Positions 12,301-23,808 of a DNA stretch of 64,000 bases are shown here, piece by piece. A program made the translations under genes and the position numbers. Every line of letters starts with the position of its first letter. Position 1 is the first letter of the stretch. This stretch comes from Melastoma dodecandrum. Lineage: Eukaryota > Streptophyta > Magnoliopsida > Myrtales > Melastomataceae. The notes under the pieces were generated by a model that was not told the DNA's origin, did not search any database, and was given only the letters and a program-made list of their open reading frames with translations. Location of the stretch: the NCBI GenBank assembly GCA_029817715.1, contig JARUPY010000365.1:774001-838000 (forward strand). Direction: 5' to 3'.

Positions 12301-13013
12301 AGATGCAAAGATCATCTTCAAAAGAAAATATAGTTACCGAAAAAGCAAAAGCAAAAAGAGAATGATATAACCCGGCAGGATGGAGCTCTAGAGCCTTACC
12401 CTTCACCCATTACAATGATTTGGTTCTTAATCATCATCCTCTCGACCAGTAACTGAACTTTCTCGGATGCATGAAGCCCCGTCATCGGGGCCAAGCAACC
12501 TTCCCGCTGTCCTCCAGAAGGCACTTGGTTGTTCTCGAACCGCGAGGGCTGAGGAATAATGCAGAGAGGTGGCTCGTAGTAACATTCTTCCCAGATCAAC
12601 AACCTAAGAACACCGACGAGAAGTCTATGCTTCAGATAGACAGGCCTCACTCCTAGAAAATGCAAATGGCTCTAAGATTTGGGAAATGAAAGCACCCCCT
12701 GCCCCCTGAAGGAACCCCTCTTTCCCAGAAAAGCTTCTACTTTTTTAACTTTAGCCCCCAACTCAAGAACATTGCCATCTCACAATTAAACACGACCGAC
12801 ATAAATGCAAAACAACAGTACAGGTCCCGGAAAACATCCATTAATTTCCCGCAACCACCAAGAACTCAATAAAAAAAAAAACACCAGGAGAAGGAGAAGG
12901 AAAGACAGATCAACTCACTTGGGATTATGACATCCAATCTTCCAGAAGACGGCATAATCCCACTGCTTTACCCCACACATCGTCTTCAGAGCCTCCTTCA
13001 ACAAGTACCCCAT
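9397..13013 (-). CDS. LONESOME HIGHWAY-like bHLH transcription factor
   Basis: Nuclear bHLH regulator of the LHW/LHL group, which in Arabidopsis pairs with TMO5-type bHLHs to control vascular cell divisions. Ten minus-strand exons: 13013-12919, 12603-12400, 12272-12191, 12056-12015, 11923-11864, 11723-10308, 10200-10099, 9996-9856, 9766-9641 and 9555-9397. All phases join cleanly to give 808 aa. The N-terminus (MGYLLKEALKTMCGVKQWDY, then LLIWEECYYEP and GRSAFTGNHQW) is the MYC_N-like region typical of LHW. The large sixth exon (residues 162-633) holds the variable middle and ends in the atypical basic region and first helix (RPRPKDRQMIQDRLKELREL). Exon 7 (634-667) supplies helix 2 (CSIDALLERTVKHMLFLQSV). 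The C-terminus (668-808) resembles the LHW dimerisation/ACT-like region. The fourth exon is only 42 nt. The leader has several small reading frames (see 13361-13411). Confidence 0.9.
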
Positions 13014-13360
13014 CTTTCTTTCTTTCTTTTTTTTTTCCGCGCCCCGAGAAGAAAAACGACGCCCGAACTACCAGACAAGAAACCACAAAAATCCCCTTCA
13101 ACCCCGTCAAAGTCCTAAACTTTGATGAAGAACCATTCAAACCCTCACTAACTACCGCGGCAAGACCCTCTTCCGGCTTGCTTTGTCCTCAACCCACCGC
13201 ACCTCTTCCTCTCCGGGTCCAAGTCTCCAGAAGCCACCTCCCAGCATTCCATCTCCAGGAACAGGGCAACGAGGGAGGAGAAAACCGGGAACCAAAAGAA
13301 CCCCGGAAGAGCAGGGCCAAGAAACAGGGGAGGACAGGGTGAGACGCGGCGGATCCGTAC

Positions 13361-13411
13361 CTACACTATCCCGAACGCCTCCAGCATGTACATGGCCGAG
13401 ATTTGCTCCAT
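13361..13411 (-). other. Upstream reading frame in the LHW-like leader (16 codons plus stop)
   Basis: A minus-strand ATG at 13411 opens a 16-residue frame, MEQISAMYMLEAFGIV, ending in TAG. The stop codon is directly followed by GTACGG, a good 5' splice donor, so a leader intron may begin at 13360. Two more ATGs occur in the same frame inside it. Further short frames follow nearer the main start (ATGs near 13248, 13244 and 13135). Some LHW-group bHLH mRNAs are known to carry conserved-peptide uORFs; whether this is one is inference. Confidence 0.4.
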
Positions 13412-13648
13412 GGCGGTGGTCTTCCTCTTCCTCCTCTCCTCACGATTTGCTTCTTCTTTCTTCCTCCGTTCAGATTAGTCCCTGCACTGTTTTCTTATTT
13501 TTCTCCTCTTTTGCTAAAGTGCGCCTGTCAGCCGGGATTATTATAAGGAGAGGATGGGGAGGGGGGGTGGGGGAGATGATTGGTAAGGGGAGGGGGGGAG
13601 GTAAGAAAATCAGGGCTGGGGGTTGGGTATTATTTACGAGGTAATGCC

Positions 13649-13675
13649 ACTGACTGACTGACTGACTGACTGACT
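13649..13675. repeat. (TGAC)n tetranucleotide microsatellite
   Basis: Six to seven perfect tandem copies of TGAC, about 235 bases upstream of the LHW-like uORF and probably outside the transcript. Confidence 0.9.
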
Positions 13676-15479
13676 CAGGGGCAGGGTGGATGATGGAGAC
13701 AAATGTTAAGGTTGCTGGCGTCAAACCCCTTGTCTTTCACCCCGGAACTAGTCTAAAATTACGGGGATTGCCACTGCTCTGCCCCGTGGGACCCACCTTG
13801 GGTCTGTACAAATGCGTGCTCGTGACGTGTCGCCTCCGAATAATAATTTAGAAAATGTATTTATTTATTTAATTTATCCCTCCACTTGCTTTACTTTAGT
13901 AAGTCCCTCCCCAGAAAAACACAGACTAAAAAAGTATATGTGAAAAGAAGAAAATATTTTCGATCGAAGTCATCGGGCCTCTCAAAATTCCAAATTCCCA
14001 ACACCTTATTATTTTTGGGTCGACGTGTCGTCACACTCATCACGTGGGATCTAATGATGGACTTCGCACAACAAAAAAAGGAAAAAAAATATACGAATAA
14101 ATTTAGTGGAAGAGAAGGACGACAGAATTATAAATTAATAACGTGGTTAAGTACGGCCGCTTATGACATGTTCGGGTTGCAACCGGTGATAGTTATATTT
14201 GTCCGAATTTAGTTTACTTTTATGCTTTGTAAGTCCCAGACTTGTTGGGTTAAAGTACAGAAAAAGTATTTAAGGAAATAGCAAGTGATTTTTTGGTATT
14301 TGTTTTAGAAAGTCGAGGAGTTTTTTTTTAAGAAGGAATATTTACTATTCATATTTTAAAAAAAAAATGATAGAGGGGAATTGGTTTGTTGCTTCTTATA
14401 TCGAGGCAGTCGGGTCAGCCTTTTAATTCTTTCCATATATTTTACCACACCAAAAAAAAAAACAAATGAATATAAATTATATATATATATATAATATAGA
14501 TGTACTTGTTGTTCTCGTGGGAAAACGAGCAAAAGATTCCCTCGGCCAAACATAAAATTATCCATGCATGTCTGTTGGGTTTGACTGAATTTAAAAATAT
14601 ATATATATATTTGGAAGGAAAAAAACACGATTCTGGTCGACAAGAACAATAATAAAACCTTCTCTTTTTGAAATGAGAATAGTTTTATTATTTATTGGAA
14701 AAAAATAACGTTTAGAAGAGAAAAAAATCGCATAAAAACAATTTTATTAAGAAACGAGTGCATTTAAGGCATCGTACTTTAAATTTAATGTTGTGTTTTT
14801 TTACATTTAATATGCTTCTTAAATTGTATTTTTTTAAAAGACATTAATAATTATTTTTTTACTAAGCTTAACTATTTTTGTCTTCTTTTGCCGACGCCCA
14901 ATTCCTATATGGGTCTGTAGAAAGATAGTAATTTTCTCAACAACACATTAGTAGGATTACATGTTGTTAAGTGGTTTCTCCCAAATTTATCCCTCTAGTT
15001 TGAGAAAAAATGTAATGTAATAGAAAGTTAGGGTTGAATGTATTGTAAGTATGAGGAGGGGAGGGTGCCTCTCTCCCCCTTTTGAATCCTCACAATATCA
15101 ATCATTCCCAAAGTCCACACTCGTACCCAAGTAATCAATTCTTAATGATTTTGATCCCCCAAGCCACAAAACTACGACAACAACGAAGCCCATCATCCCT
15201 TTTTTCATTCCATTTCAATCTCCACGGTCCACAGATGGCATCCTAGGTTTTATTAGTTCTAGAGTCAACGTGGGATTTAATCCCTGAAGATTAGCCAGGT
15301 CGAACAACCGATCCAGAAATTTTGCCCCTCATCTAGACAAGTCACAAACACCTGTCCCCATGATGTGATTTTTGTGAGATGAACAATTTGGACTTGGCTA
15401 AGTCCTCCCCCACTACTTCACTCACTATTGGTACCACTAAATTTGTCCTTACTTACCAAAAGGGTCAAATCAGAAATCA

Positions 15480-15493
15480 CCCCCCCCCCCCCC
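15480..15493. repeat. C14 homopolymer
   Basis: Fourteen consecutive C followed by further C-rich sequence. Notable as a hard-to-sequence site. Confidence 0.9.
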
Positions 15494-18270
15494 ACCCACA
15501 CCCTGTCATAATTCCATCCCAAAGTGTGCGTGTGGTAAAAACAAAGCCTCACCTAGGGGAAATATATACACGTAAGAAAAGAGGGGCGATAGTGAGTGAA
15601 TGCCCCCTCCCCTTCCCCCTGTCCTGTCGTGTTCCCTTTGGGAGTGGATGAAAATGAACACCCCCAAAGTGCTCCACCCAAAAGTAAACACACGAAACCC
15701 ACCTCCCATACCTCTCACAAAATCATTTCAGGTTCAATGATATTGTGTAGGAATGAGGTGGGGGGAAATATCCATGTGGGGTACTTTCATAAAGATACAA
15801 GTGTGGGTGGGAAGGTGGGTGAGGTGAGGAGGGAATTGGATGGATGGGGGGATAAAACCCTCACCATTTCGCCGTATCTCTTTCCCCGGCATGAGAATCT
15901 TGACTTGTTTTCACTCTCTTTGGGGTAGGGAAAACGCCCAATTGCCTTTGCCATTTGTTTCATTATGTTGCTTGTCCTTTTGCCTTCGCGTCATTCATAT
16001 CTAACCCCACCGCCCCCTAAATCCATCCCAAATCCACCGTTCTTACACAATCTTAAAATATCCCACAAATCTCTATTACAATATGCCACCACCCATGATT
16101 TTGTTGTTCTTTTTTTAATACATCTTTGCCGTTGATGGCGGATTTTGCCATTGCTTCTCCTTTTCTCCTCACCTTTTATCGTTGTGTTACTTTGTCATGG
16201 TCATCGTTGTTTGATTTAACTAATGTCTTCTTTTTCTTTTTGAGATATGTAATAAAGGTGTTTGGTTTCCTTCTACCAACGACAAGAGAGTAGGTTTTTA
16301 CCCAAAACGATCCAGCGAAATCTTCCTTTTTCTAGGGTTCGGTTTCGCGTTTCGACAAAACGACGGGAAAGAAGACCGACGAATAGGGGAAACCTCGAAG
16401 TCCAAAGTGATCTAGTAATTCATACGACATCTCTCTCATCAAACTCAAGTTATTTTGTATATGAATCATCATTGTTCTCTACTATACATATCCCATGTCC
16501 ATCATCTGCATAATTACTATGACCCGGGAAATCACTACCAAAGAAAAGCATTTGTCGGCAAGTAAATGAATAATAATGATAATGATGATAGTAAGGGCTC
16601 TCTCTCTCTTAAGGACGACGCTCTTGAATGTCATAATTCCCCCTTGTAAATTTTTATTTTTATATGATTTTGAACGTATGCTTAAACGTGAGGCGAGGAG
16701 CATCGATGGGTTTGTGTTTAACGTCCCAGGATGTGATTATTATTGCATGGTGAGTAAGGGAGCAAGGAGAGGGGATCTCGTTCATCATGTTTGGCCTGAT
16801 GATTCAAACATCCACACCTCCTTTTTATATATTTCTTTAGTTTTTTTTTTGTTAACCAAAAGGGTGGGAGAGAGAGAGAGAGAGGCAAGGCAACCCCATT
16901 TTAAACAAGATCTCATTGCACGGCCGATCTCTGGATCTTACTTATGATTAGGTTAGAGATCCTCCACACATCAGTGTCTTGATTGAGTTCTTTCTTTCCA
17001 TTTGGGTGGATAAAGGAATGTGATGTTGGGTTGGCATTTGGCATCATCTTCTTCTGCTTGATCACCTTTTTTTTCTTCAGGAGGGAGGGAGGGCAGCCAA
17101 TTCTTGTAGGGGTTTCAATTGCCCACTTGGACTTGCGTCTTCATTGTGCCTGCCACTTAGTTGAACAGCTTCTTCTCCCCTTTCCAATTAAAAAAAAAAA
17201 AAACTAATTCAACCCATAACAATGCAATCCCATCAATCATAAATCGTTTTAATCAAGACTAACACTAAGAACCCAATAATCTCGATACGAGCACGTCCTC
17301 ATAATCATCATCATTATCACCAACGAGTTTTTGGTTTCAATTTTGAAAACTCCATAGAACCACCACCCTTAAATCACGATTTCAAACGTCGATCGCAGCT
17401 TAAAAAGACGACTTCAAGTGACTTTGCCGAGGGTGGTCTCCCCAATCTTCTCTTCACCCAAACACAAACACCAAAAGGGAAATTAAAAAGGAACACGTCG
17501 GATTAGACTGAATGCTCCCTGGTCGGGTCTCCTAACACCCTGGCCCAATGGACCGAGCCCATTGGGCTCCTCAACTACGATTATTATTCCCGGCCCATGA
17601 TGAAGAGGGGGGGGGGGGATATGGTCGGAGGAGTCTAACCTAACCTAACCCCATCTTGGATTAACGAGGACAGGGTCCGTGTTAGGTTGAGGGGCCTGTC
17701 CGAGAACACGTCAGTCAAGTAATACTAATCTCATCCCCATACCGAAAAACTTCCGACGCCGACATTTTTGTTCAAACGGCAGGGGACCTACCCACGCACT
17801 ATCCAGGGGTCAACTAAACTATACGGGTCAAAAAGATAACCCACGTCCGAAAATGGTCTTTAATAGGTTTCATGCTTTTTTTCCTTGACATTTTTTATCT
17901 TTTGGAAGTTTCCGAATCCGGACAAAAAAACACACCCAACAAAAAGAGAGAAGAATCTACGACTTGTTTTTCACGAATTCAATAGTAGTTTGAGAATGAC
18001 ACGATGCAATTTTGATCAATTCATTCATTTACGACACTTAGACGTAGGTATATAAGATTTATAATATTGATTTAATAATAAAGGTCGGCCAATCATAAAT
18101 ATAAATTTAATCTACTCAGTTAGGAAATTGTTATTACAAAATATAATGACGACAAACAAATTGCAGAAACGTTTAACCTCGTTCCATGACTTTATATTAT
18201 AAGCATACATTGTGGGAATGTTATTTGTATTTAGGCTGACAATCATGGTCGAAAATGGAACAAAGGAGGT

Positions 18271-18286
18271 GGGGGGGGGGGGGGGG
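18271..18286. repeat. G16 homopolymer
   Basis: Sixteen consecutive G inside AT-rich DNA; the longest homopolymer I saw in this window and a possible consensus-length error. Confidence 0.9.
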
Positions 18287-18600
18287 ATATTTCTGACCGG
18301 GGACTGGCCTAAAAACGTGTAGAGTTGGGAAAAAGGGAAGAAAAATGAATGCATAAAATGCAACATGAATGGTCCCTACGAATAACTCAACCCAAAGGAA
18401 AGTTAATAAGAATACATGGAAAATTCTTAAACGTGTGAAATTTAATTATTTGCCCAATATTTTCCAAACTCGGGGGCGTCAAGTAACCGATGCCCACGAA
18501 TCGCATCCAACCTCATCTTTAAAAAAAAAAAGAAAAAAAAAATACATAATATATTATGATGTGATATAGGTACCACCAGTCACTCCACGGAACTTGTTTC

Positions 18601-19027
18601 TCCCTCCGAATTTGCATGAGAACCGCCACGTGTCAGTACCAAAACCCGGCGTTTAACTTTTTAACAGAAATTCCACGGAGGACCCACCCAGGAACAAGGC
18701 CTACTTATTCTTCCTTAGACTTCTTTCGTCTCTCGTGGGTTTGACCGCTGAATTTGGGAGAATGACCGGCTGGAAAAAATGGGACGCCATGTATTATTAA
18801 CAACCATCATTTATATTCATTAATTATGTATTTCCAAGAATTTTTGTTATATAAATATTCGATATAAATTCTTCTTCCCCACAATTATTTTGTCAAAAAA
18901 GACTGTCTATTCCACGTCCACTTTAAGATAATAGCCGCTTTCGCTTACCACCCGTTTCTTGTGTTGTGTTGAGTACTCCCCGCTCCCCCGCCTCCTCCTT
19001 GTCCGATTCCAATCCTCCTCCTTCCCC
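18601..19027 (+). promoter_or_regulatory. Promoter and leader of the U-box ligase gene
   Basis: A TATATAAAT box lies at 18848-18856, about 170 bases before the first ATG. Upstream are a CACGTGTC G-box/ABRE-type site (18627-18634) and a TTGACC W-box core (18741-18746). These match the stress- and elicitor-induced expression known for PUB22/23/24 homologues. No ATG occurs between the TATA box and the chosen start, so the leader has no uORF. Confidence 0.55.
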
Positions 19028-20320
19028 ATGCTACGGGCGAGTGCGTCGGTCGACCAGGGGCATCACCGCGAGGCCACGGTTGATGTCCCCGAATACTTCT
19101 TGTGCCCTATATCCCTCCAGGTGATGAGAGATCCCGTCACGACCGTCACCGGGATCACGTATGAGCGACGCAGCATCGAGCAATGGATTTCCATGTCCAG
19201 GGAGGGCGCTGTTACCTGCCCCTTCACCAACCAACTGCTCCCCCGGGGTTCCGACCTCACTCCCAACCACACCCTTCGGAGGTTGATCCAGTCGTGGTTG
19301 TCTGATCAGGACGGTTCCAAGAGGGGCGATCCGGTCACGGGAGGAATGGATGTGGAGGCCGATCGGGAACGGATCTTTGGGGTTGTCCAGGAGCTCAAGG
19401 TCAAAGGGGCTTGCGTAGAGATGTTGAAGAAGTTGGAAGAATTGGCCAACAAAGGTGAGGCGAATAGAATCTGCATGGGCGAAGCCGGTGTGGCAGACTT
19501 TATCGTCGAGTTTATACCGAAATCGTTCAAGCGTATGAGGACCACAGGCATCGCGGAAGCCCTTAGGATCCTCGATTTGGTTTGGACCCCGAACGAGAGG
19601 ATCAAGGGTCTCGTTCGCGATAACCACGAGTTGATCGACGCGTTGACCTGGGCGCTTTGTTTCGACAGATACCACGACAATAATCACGTCGAAGTCAGGG
19701 GTAATTCGATCACGACGATGAGGAGAGTGATCGAGGTCGCGAGCCCGAGCCTGTTGGAGAGACTGAAGCCCGGAACCCTCGATAGCATCGTGAAAATACT
19801 GAAAGACAAGATACTGATCCGTAAACAAGGGATCGTTAAATGTGCACTACAAGCCCTCACCGACGCGTGCCCTTGGGGAAGAAACAGGTCTAGGATAGTG
19901 GAAGCGGGGGCCGTATTTGAGCTCATTGAGCTGGAGCTCAGTAAACCGGAGAAGCGGGTAACGGAGATGATCTTCAACCTGCTGGCCCTACTGTGCTCCA
20001 GCGCGGCGGGAAGGGAGCAGCTACTGAGGCACGCGGGCAGCATAGCTATGGTAGCCAAGAGGACGTTGAGGGTTTCGCCAGCGGTGGACGACAAGGCTGT
20101 CCAGGTACTCGCGCTGATCGCGAAATTCTCTGGGTCGAAGGAGGTGGTGACGGAGATGCTAAAGGTGAGCGCTGTGTCGAAGCTGTGCATGCTATTGCAA
20201 GCAAACTGCGGGGATGAACTGAAGAGCAAGGCGAGGTCAGTACTGAGGATGCATTCCAATGTCTGGAACAATTCCCCTTGTATTGCTGTGTATCTCCTCA
20301 CACTCCACCCTGCTAGGTAG
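19028..20320 (+). CDS. PUB22/23/24-type U-box E3 ubiquitin ligase
   Basis: Intronless E3 ubiquitin ligase of 430 aa. The U-box (about residues 20-95) begins VPEYFLCPISLQVMRDP and carries the signature TVTGITYERRSIEQWI typical of the PUB22/23/24 group, which dampens pattern-triggered immunity and drought signalling. The rest is an ARM-like helical repeat region (for example AGVADFIVEFIP and AGAVFELIELEL), the presumed substrate-binding part. In-frame sequence extends upstream to 18959 without any ATG, so the first ATG (19028) is taken as the start. The length fits the family (about 410-460 aa). The gene stands alone with its own TATA promoter. I am confident of the clade but cannot say which member it matches. 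Confidence 0.92.
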   Translation: MLRASASVDQGHHREATVDVPEYFLCPISLQVMRDPVTTVTGITYERRSIEQWISMSREGAVTCPFTNQLLPRGSDLTPNHTLRRLIQSWLSDQDGSKRGDPVTGGMDVEADRERIFGVVQELKVKGACVEMLKKLEELANKGEANRICMGEAGVADFIVEFIPKSFKRMRTTGIAEALRILDLVWTPNERIKGLVRDNHELIDALTWALCFDRYHDNNHVEVRGNSITTMRRVIEVASPSLLERLKPGTLDSIVKILKDKILIRKQGIVKCALQALTDACPWGRNRSRIVEAGAVFELIELELSKPEKRVTEMIFNLLALLCSSAAGREQLLRHAGSIAMVAKRTLRVSPAVDDKAVQVLALIAKFSGSKEVVTEMLKVSAVSKLCMLLQANCGDELKSKARSVLRMHSNVWNNSPCIAVYLLTLHPAR

Positions 20321-20487
20321 AACTATTTATACATAAGGGAAATGTAAGGTAATGTAATGATATGTCTGATCATATGGCAATAATCGTACCTCACCATGAC
20401 TCATGAATCTCTCCTTTTTTTTTTTCTTTTTCCATCCTACCTCCAATCCATGGTTTGGTCTTGACGGTTTGTTTTTCTCTCTTTGGT

Positions 20488-20508
20488 GAGAGAGAGAGAG
20501 AGAGAGAG
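20488..20508. repeat. (GA)n microsatellite
   Basis: About ten GA units just downstream of the U-box ligase gene. Confidence 0.9.
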
Positions 20509-21460
20509 GTAGGGGTAGTGAATCGTCCTGAGGTGGATCATGGATCTAATTAAATAAAGGGGCTCAAAAGAGGGGGTCATGAGTTGGGCCTAGGCCCATT
20601 TATAAAAACGGGCCCACGTGCCCCTTTCCTTCGTAAATAATAATAATAATAATGGTGATAAATTAATAATGTTATCTGAGGCGTGGGAAGAAGTCGGGCA
20701 AAAAAAGGGAGACAACTGTCAATAATATCATGATATTACCAAATCGAGAAAATATTCCTCCCCCCCCAAAACACGCACAACCAACCAACCAATCAAAGTG
20801 CAGAGATTCGCGTACGGACAGCTTTCCCCAGTGTTAGTAATAATATAATTCAGGGGACACGGTCCGACCACGTCATCATCCATCACCAATAATTTTGTCC
20901 CTTAATATTTTTTCCTACCTTTTATGGGGACCCTGTCCTTTTTATCACCCCCCAGGATGGCTTACGGTCGATGCCCCCGGTCTGGATGGGGAATGTCAAT
21001 CATGATTTTTTTCTTTTCGAGATAAATAATATTTAGATAGACGAGACCAGCATGGTTACCTCCCAATTAATTACCCCCAGTTTCGTTGGAGCCGGTTCTG
21101 TGGGTTTCCCTCCATTAATTTTTCTGTGGCAAGGGCTCAATCAATCGAACACACCGAAACTTTGTTGTTGTTTTGTGAAGATGAGAAGAGGATGATGAAG
21201 GGATGCTTTTTCTTTTTCTGTTTTTATTTACTAATTATTTTGTGGGAATGGGGATCCATTGGCTGGTTGTGCGTGTGTCGTTGCCTCGTTCAAAGTAGTC
21301 GGCAAAAGCTTTCCCGACACACACACGCAAAAAAAAGGAAAAGAAAATCATTTCTTTTTGCATGGCCGAATCACTTTTGTTTTTTTTTTTGTTTTTCCTT
21401 TAAATTTCAATGCTCTACTCTATTTAAACCAACACCTGTACTTTTTCCCTTGATTTCTTT

Positions 21461-21483
21461 TATATATATATATATATATATAA
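21461..21483. repeat. (TA)n microsatellite
   Basis: About eleven uninterrupted TA units in intergenic DNA. Confidence 0.9.
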
Positions 21484-23510
21484 ATAGTCTCTTTATAAAA
21501 TCCCTTTTAAAAATTCTGATTTTACTTTTCCATATTAATTGTATATGATTACTTTTTGTACAAAATATATCTCGCCTCCATGTTTTGATTTATTTAAAAA
21601 ATAATAAAAAAAAGAAACAGGAGGACGAAACGAATACACAGAGCTTATTTTTTTATGCATGTTGTTTTTGGAGTTATTTCTATCTTTAAAGACTTCTTGA
21701 AGATCATAAATTAAGAGACGGTGTCAAAGGTAATTTATGAAAGATTAATTGGTATTAAAGTTAGTAACGAAAATATTTAAGTGAGTCATTAAGTAGAGCA
21801 TTTAAGTAGATGATTAAATATGGTATCGATTTCTATTACCATTTGAGTTTCCTACTCCTCCCTATATATAAAGGGACGTGTAGATATTTCATATAAGAGT
21901 GTAAAAAAAAGTTTAAGAAAGATAAATTGTAGCCAAAACACTCCTCGTAGGTGCAGCAGCTTTACAGAAGGTCTCTTCTATTCTACAGAAGGTCGTTAGT
22001 AGTTCAGAACCTACGTTCTACTAGCACCTTCTCCCTTACTATCTAATCCTACGCACATTGACCCCAACAGTTTGTTTAGATTCTTCTTTTCGAGGCCGTC
22101 GAATTCCATTGTCCGCATTCTTCCCTTTTATCTAAACTTTTAGCATCTAAAAAGCAAGAGAAAGGATTTATCCTAATTATTTTATATATTATTTGGTTGT
22201 AATAATTGTATGTGGTTAGGGAAAATATAATAAAATCTATCCCGCAATAACACCAGAATGGTAATTATAAAAGGAAAAAAGCTACTAAAAGATTATGTAA
22301 TTAGGATATTGTCTCTTTTTTTTAATAAAATAAAATAAAATGAATGGGTTTTTTACACACGCCGCCCTGAGGGAGAGATGATAATAATAATATGAACATT
22401 CCTTTCTGTTTTTTTCCTCATCGGTTAGATTCCGCATAGATCCGTAACCAACAACTTTAACCCAATAAAATAATAACAACAACAATAAATTAAATGAAAA
22501 GTAGATAAGCTCGGTGGAGAAAGCCAGTGAACGATGGAGAGTCAATGGCAAAGAGGGTTTCTTTCGGACAAAAGACAAACCCTCCCCATCTCTCTCAACT
22601 GGTGGCTTCATCTTACAAAAATTCCTCCTTTATTTTTTTTTCCTTTTCCTTTTATGGTTTCCCAAAATGAAAATAAATAAATAAATGTGCTCCGATTAAA
22701 TGGAAAATAAATACCGTATACCCACTTGGATTGGAAGGATATCAATTTACAAGGAGCCAATTGCCAAATACATTATTTCCTTTTTTTGCCCACCACTAAA
22801 GCAAAATTCCAATGCCATCGTCACCCTATCTTTTAGTGAGATGTGACGCTACCCTTTCTCTTTTGCCTTTGTTTGATTTGAATGGTGGTGACGATTCTTA
22901 AGTTAACGGGCGGCAGCGGCAGCAGCGGCAATCATGTTGTTGGGAGGAGGAAGTCACTTTGCTTACTCCTTAAGCCATATTCCACCCATCCAATCACTTC
23001 ATTCCATGTCCAATTCTGTTTCCTTTTCTGAATTTCCCTAATGCAACTCCTTTGTCTAGTTAATTAAAAAGAATTCTACCATCGTTTTCCTTTCGAGATA
23101 GAATAGATTTTCATTTCATCTCATTTTTTTTTATTTCATCAATTTCCTTCTTCTTATACTACCAAAGAAAAAGGGACAAAACAACCATAAGTGTATTTTT
23201 CTTTTGGGGTTGGGGGAGACAAGGGCTTGCTGCTCTGACTATTATGTCGTTGAACAATAGGTATAGAATTTGTTGCCTACGCAGTCAAATATACAAACTT
23301 TTTGCTGACCCTCCTCCATAAACACGCTTTAATCATGCACGTCCCTCCTATCCTACTCCTCTTAATCCACTAGTCTAACTCAACAACAGTTGATTTCTAA
23401 CATAGAGCATCATATGGCTCAACCCCAACCCAAGGCCTTCCATATCTGCAGTGCCCAAGTAAAAGGGCTAAAAAGGAAACAGGCGAGAGGAGAGTGACCC
23501 CTCCCTCTGT

Positions 23511-23808
23511 CCATATATACCCCCCACACATTTCTCTTCCTCGTGTCCTTTGTAATGACAACAAGCCACAATCACCCACACACACACACAAAAACCCAAC
23601 ATCATCCCCATAATAATTCAATCAGCAGATGCATGTCAGGAGGACGCTTTCAACCAACCATGGCTTTCTCCTCTGCCCCACCTCCTTTTTGTCACCATCC
23701 CCCGTGTTATAAATTCCTTTGATTTCCATTTTTGACACAAGACCACACGCGAATCTTGCCTCTGCCTCTGCCTCTTCTTATATTACTACTACTTCCCTCG
23801 CCTAACAC
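23511..23808 (+). promoter_or_regulatory. Promoter and uORF-bearing leader of the FAF-like gene
   Basis: A TATATA box sits at 23514-23519. A second A/T-rich TTATAAAT sits at 23707-23714, so two transcription starts are possible. A transcript from the first would carry two overlapping upstream frames in different phases: 23629-23712 (27 codons) and 23633-23722 (29 codons). A transcript from the second would lack both. A (CA)n tract lies near 23576-23590. Confidence 0.4.

Larger units (their letters stand above)
13014..18600. other. LHW leader and long gene-poor interval
   Basis: Bases 13014 to about 13440 are the LHW-like leader and upstream reading frames. Beyond that I find no supported gene. 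The DNA is AT-rich with many low-complexity tracts: a (TGAC)n run at 13649-13675, AT-rich stretches at 14470-14610, a C14 run at 15480-15493, a GA run near 16870, GGCCCA-type motifs near 17540-17600, a short CTAAC-type run near 17635, and a G16 run at 18271-18286. Reading frames here are short or low-complexity with no family resemblance. Confidence 0.55.
20321..23510. other. Intergenic between PUB and FAF-like genes
   Basis: The first few hundred bases are probably the PUB 3' UTR. Then come a (GA)n run (20488-20508), a TGGGCC/GGCCCA/CACGTG cluster near 20585-20625, and a (TA)n run (21461-21483). A stretch at about 21720-22070 has a TATATAAAGG box and ends in CCCCAACA, loosely resembling a Copia LTR, but I found no target duplication or retrotransposon coding sequence. 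I see no supported gene. Confidence 0.5.

Noticed and set aside
13183..13644. 153-codon plus-strand frame with Pro/Arg-rich sequence
   Set aside because: It lies antisense to the LHW-like leader, is low complexity, and matches no family.
17634..17658. CTAACCTAACCTAAC run as interstitial telomere
   Set aside because: Typical plant telomere repeats are TTTAGGG/CCCTAAA; this pentamer run does not match and is very short.
18959..19027. N-terminal extension of the U-box ligase
   Set aside because: The frame is open but has no ATG; the first ATG is at 19028 and sits well before the U-box.
21720..22070. Possible solo Copia LTR
   Set aside because: A TATA-like box and a CAACA end are suggestive, but no 5-bp target duplication, primer-binding site or coding remnant was found.
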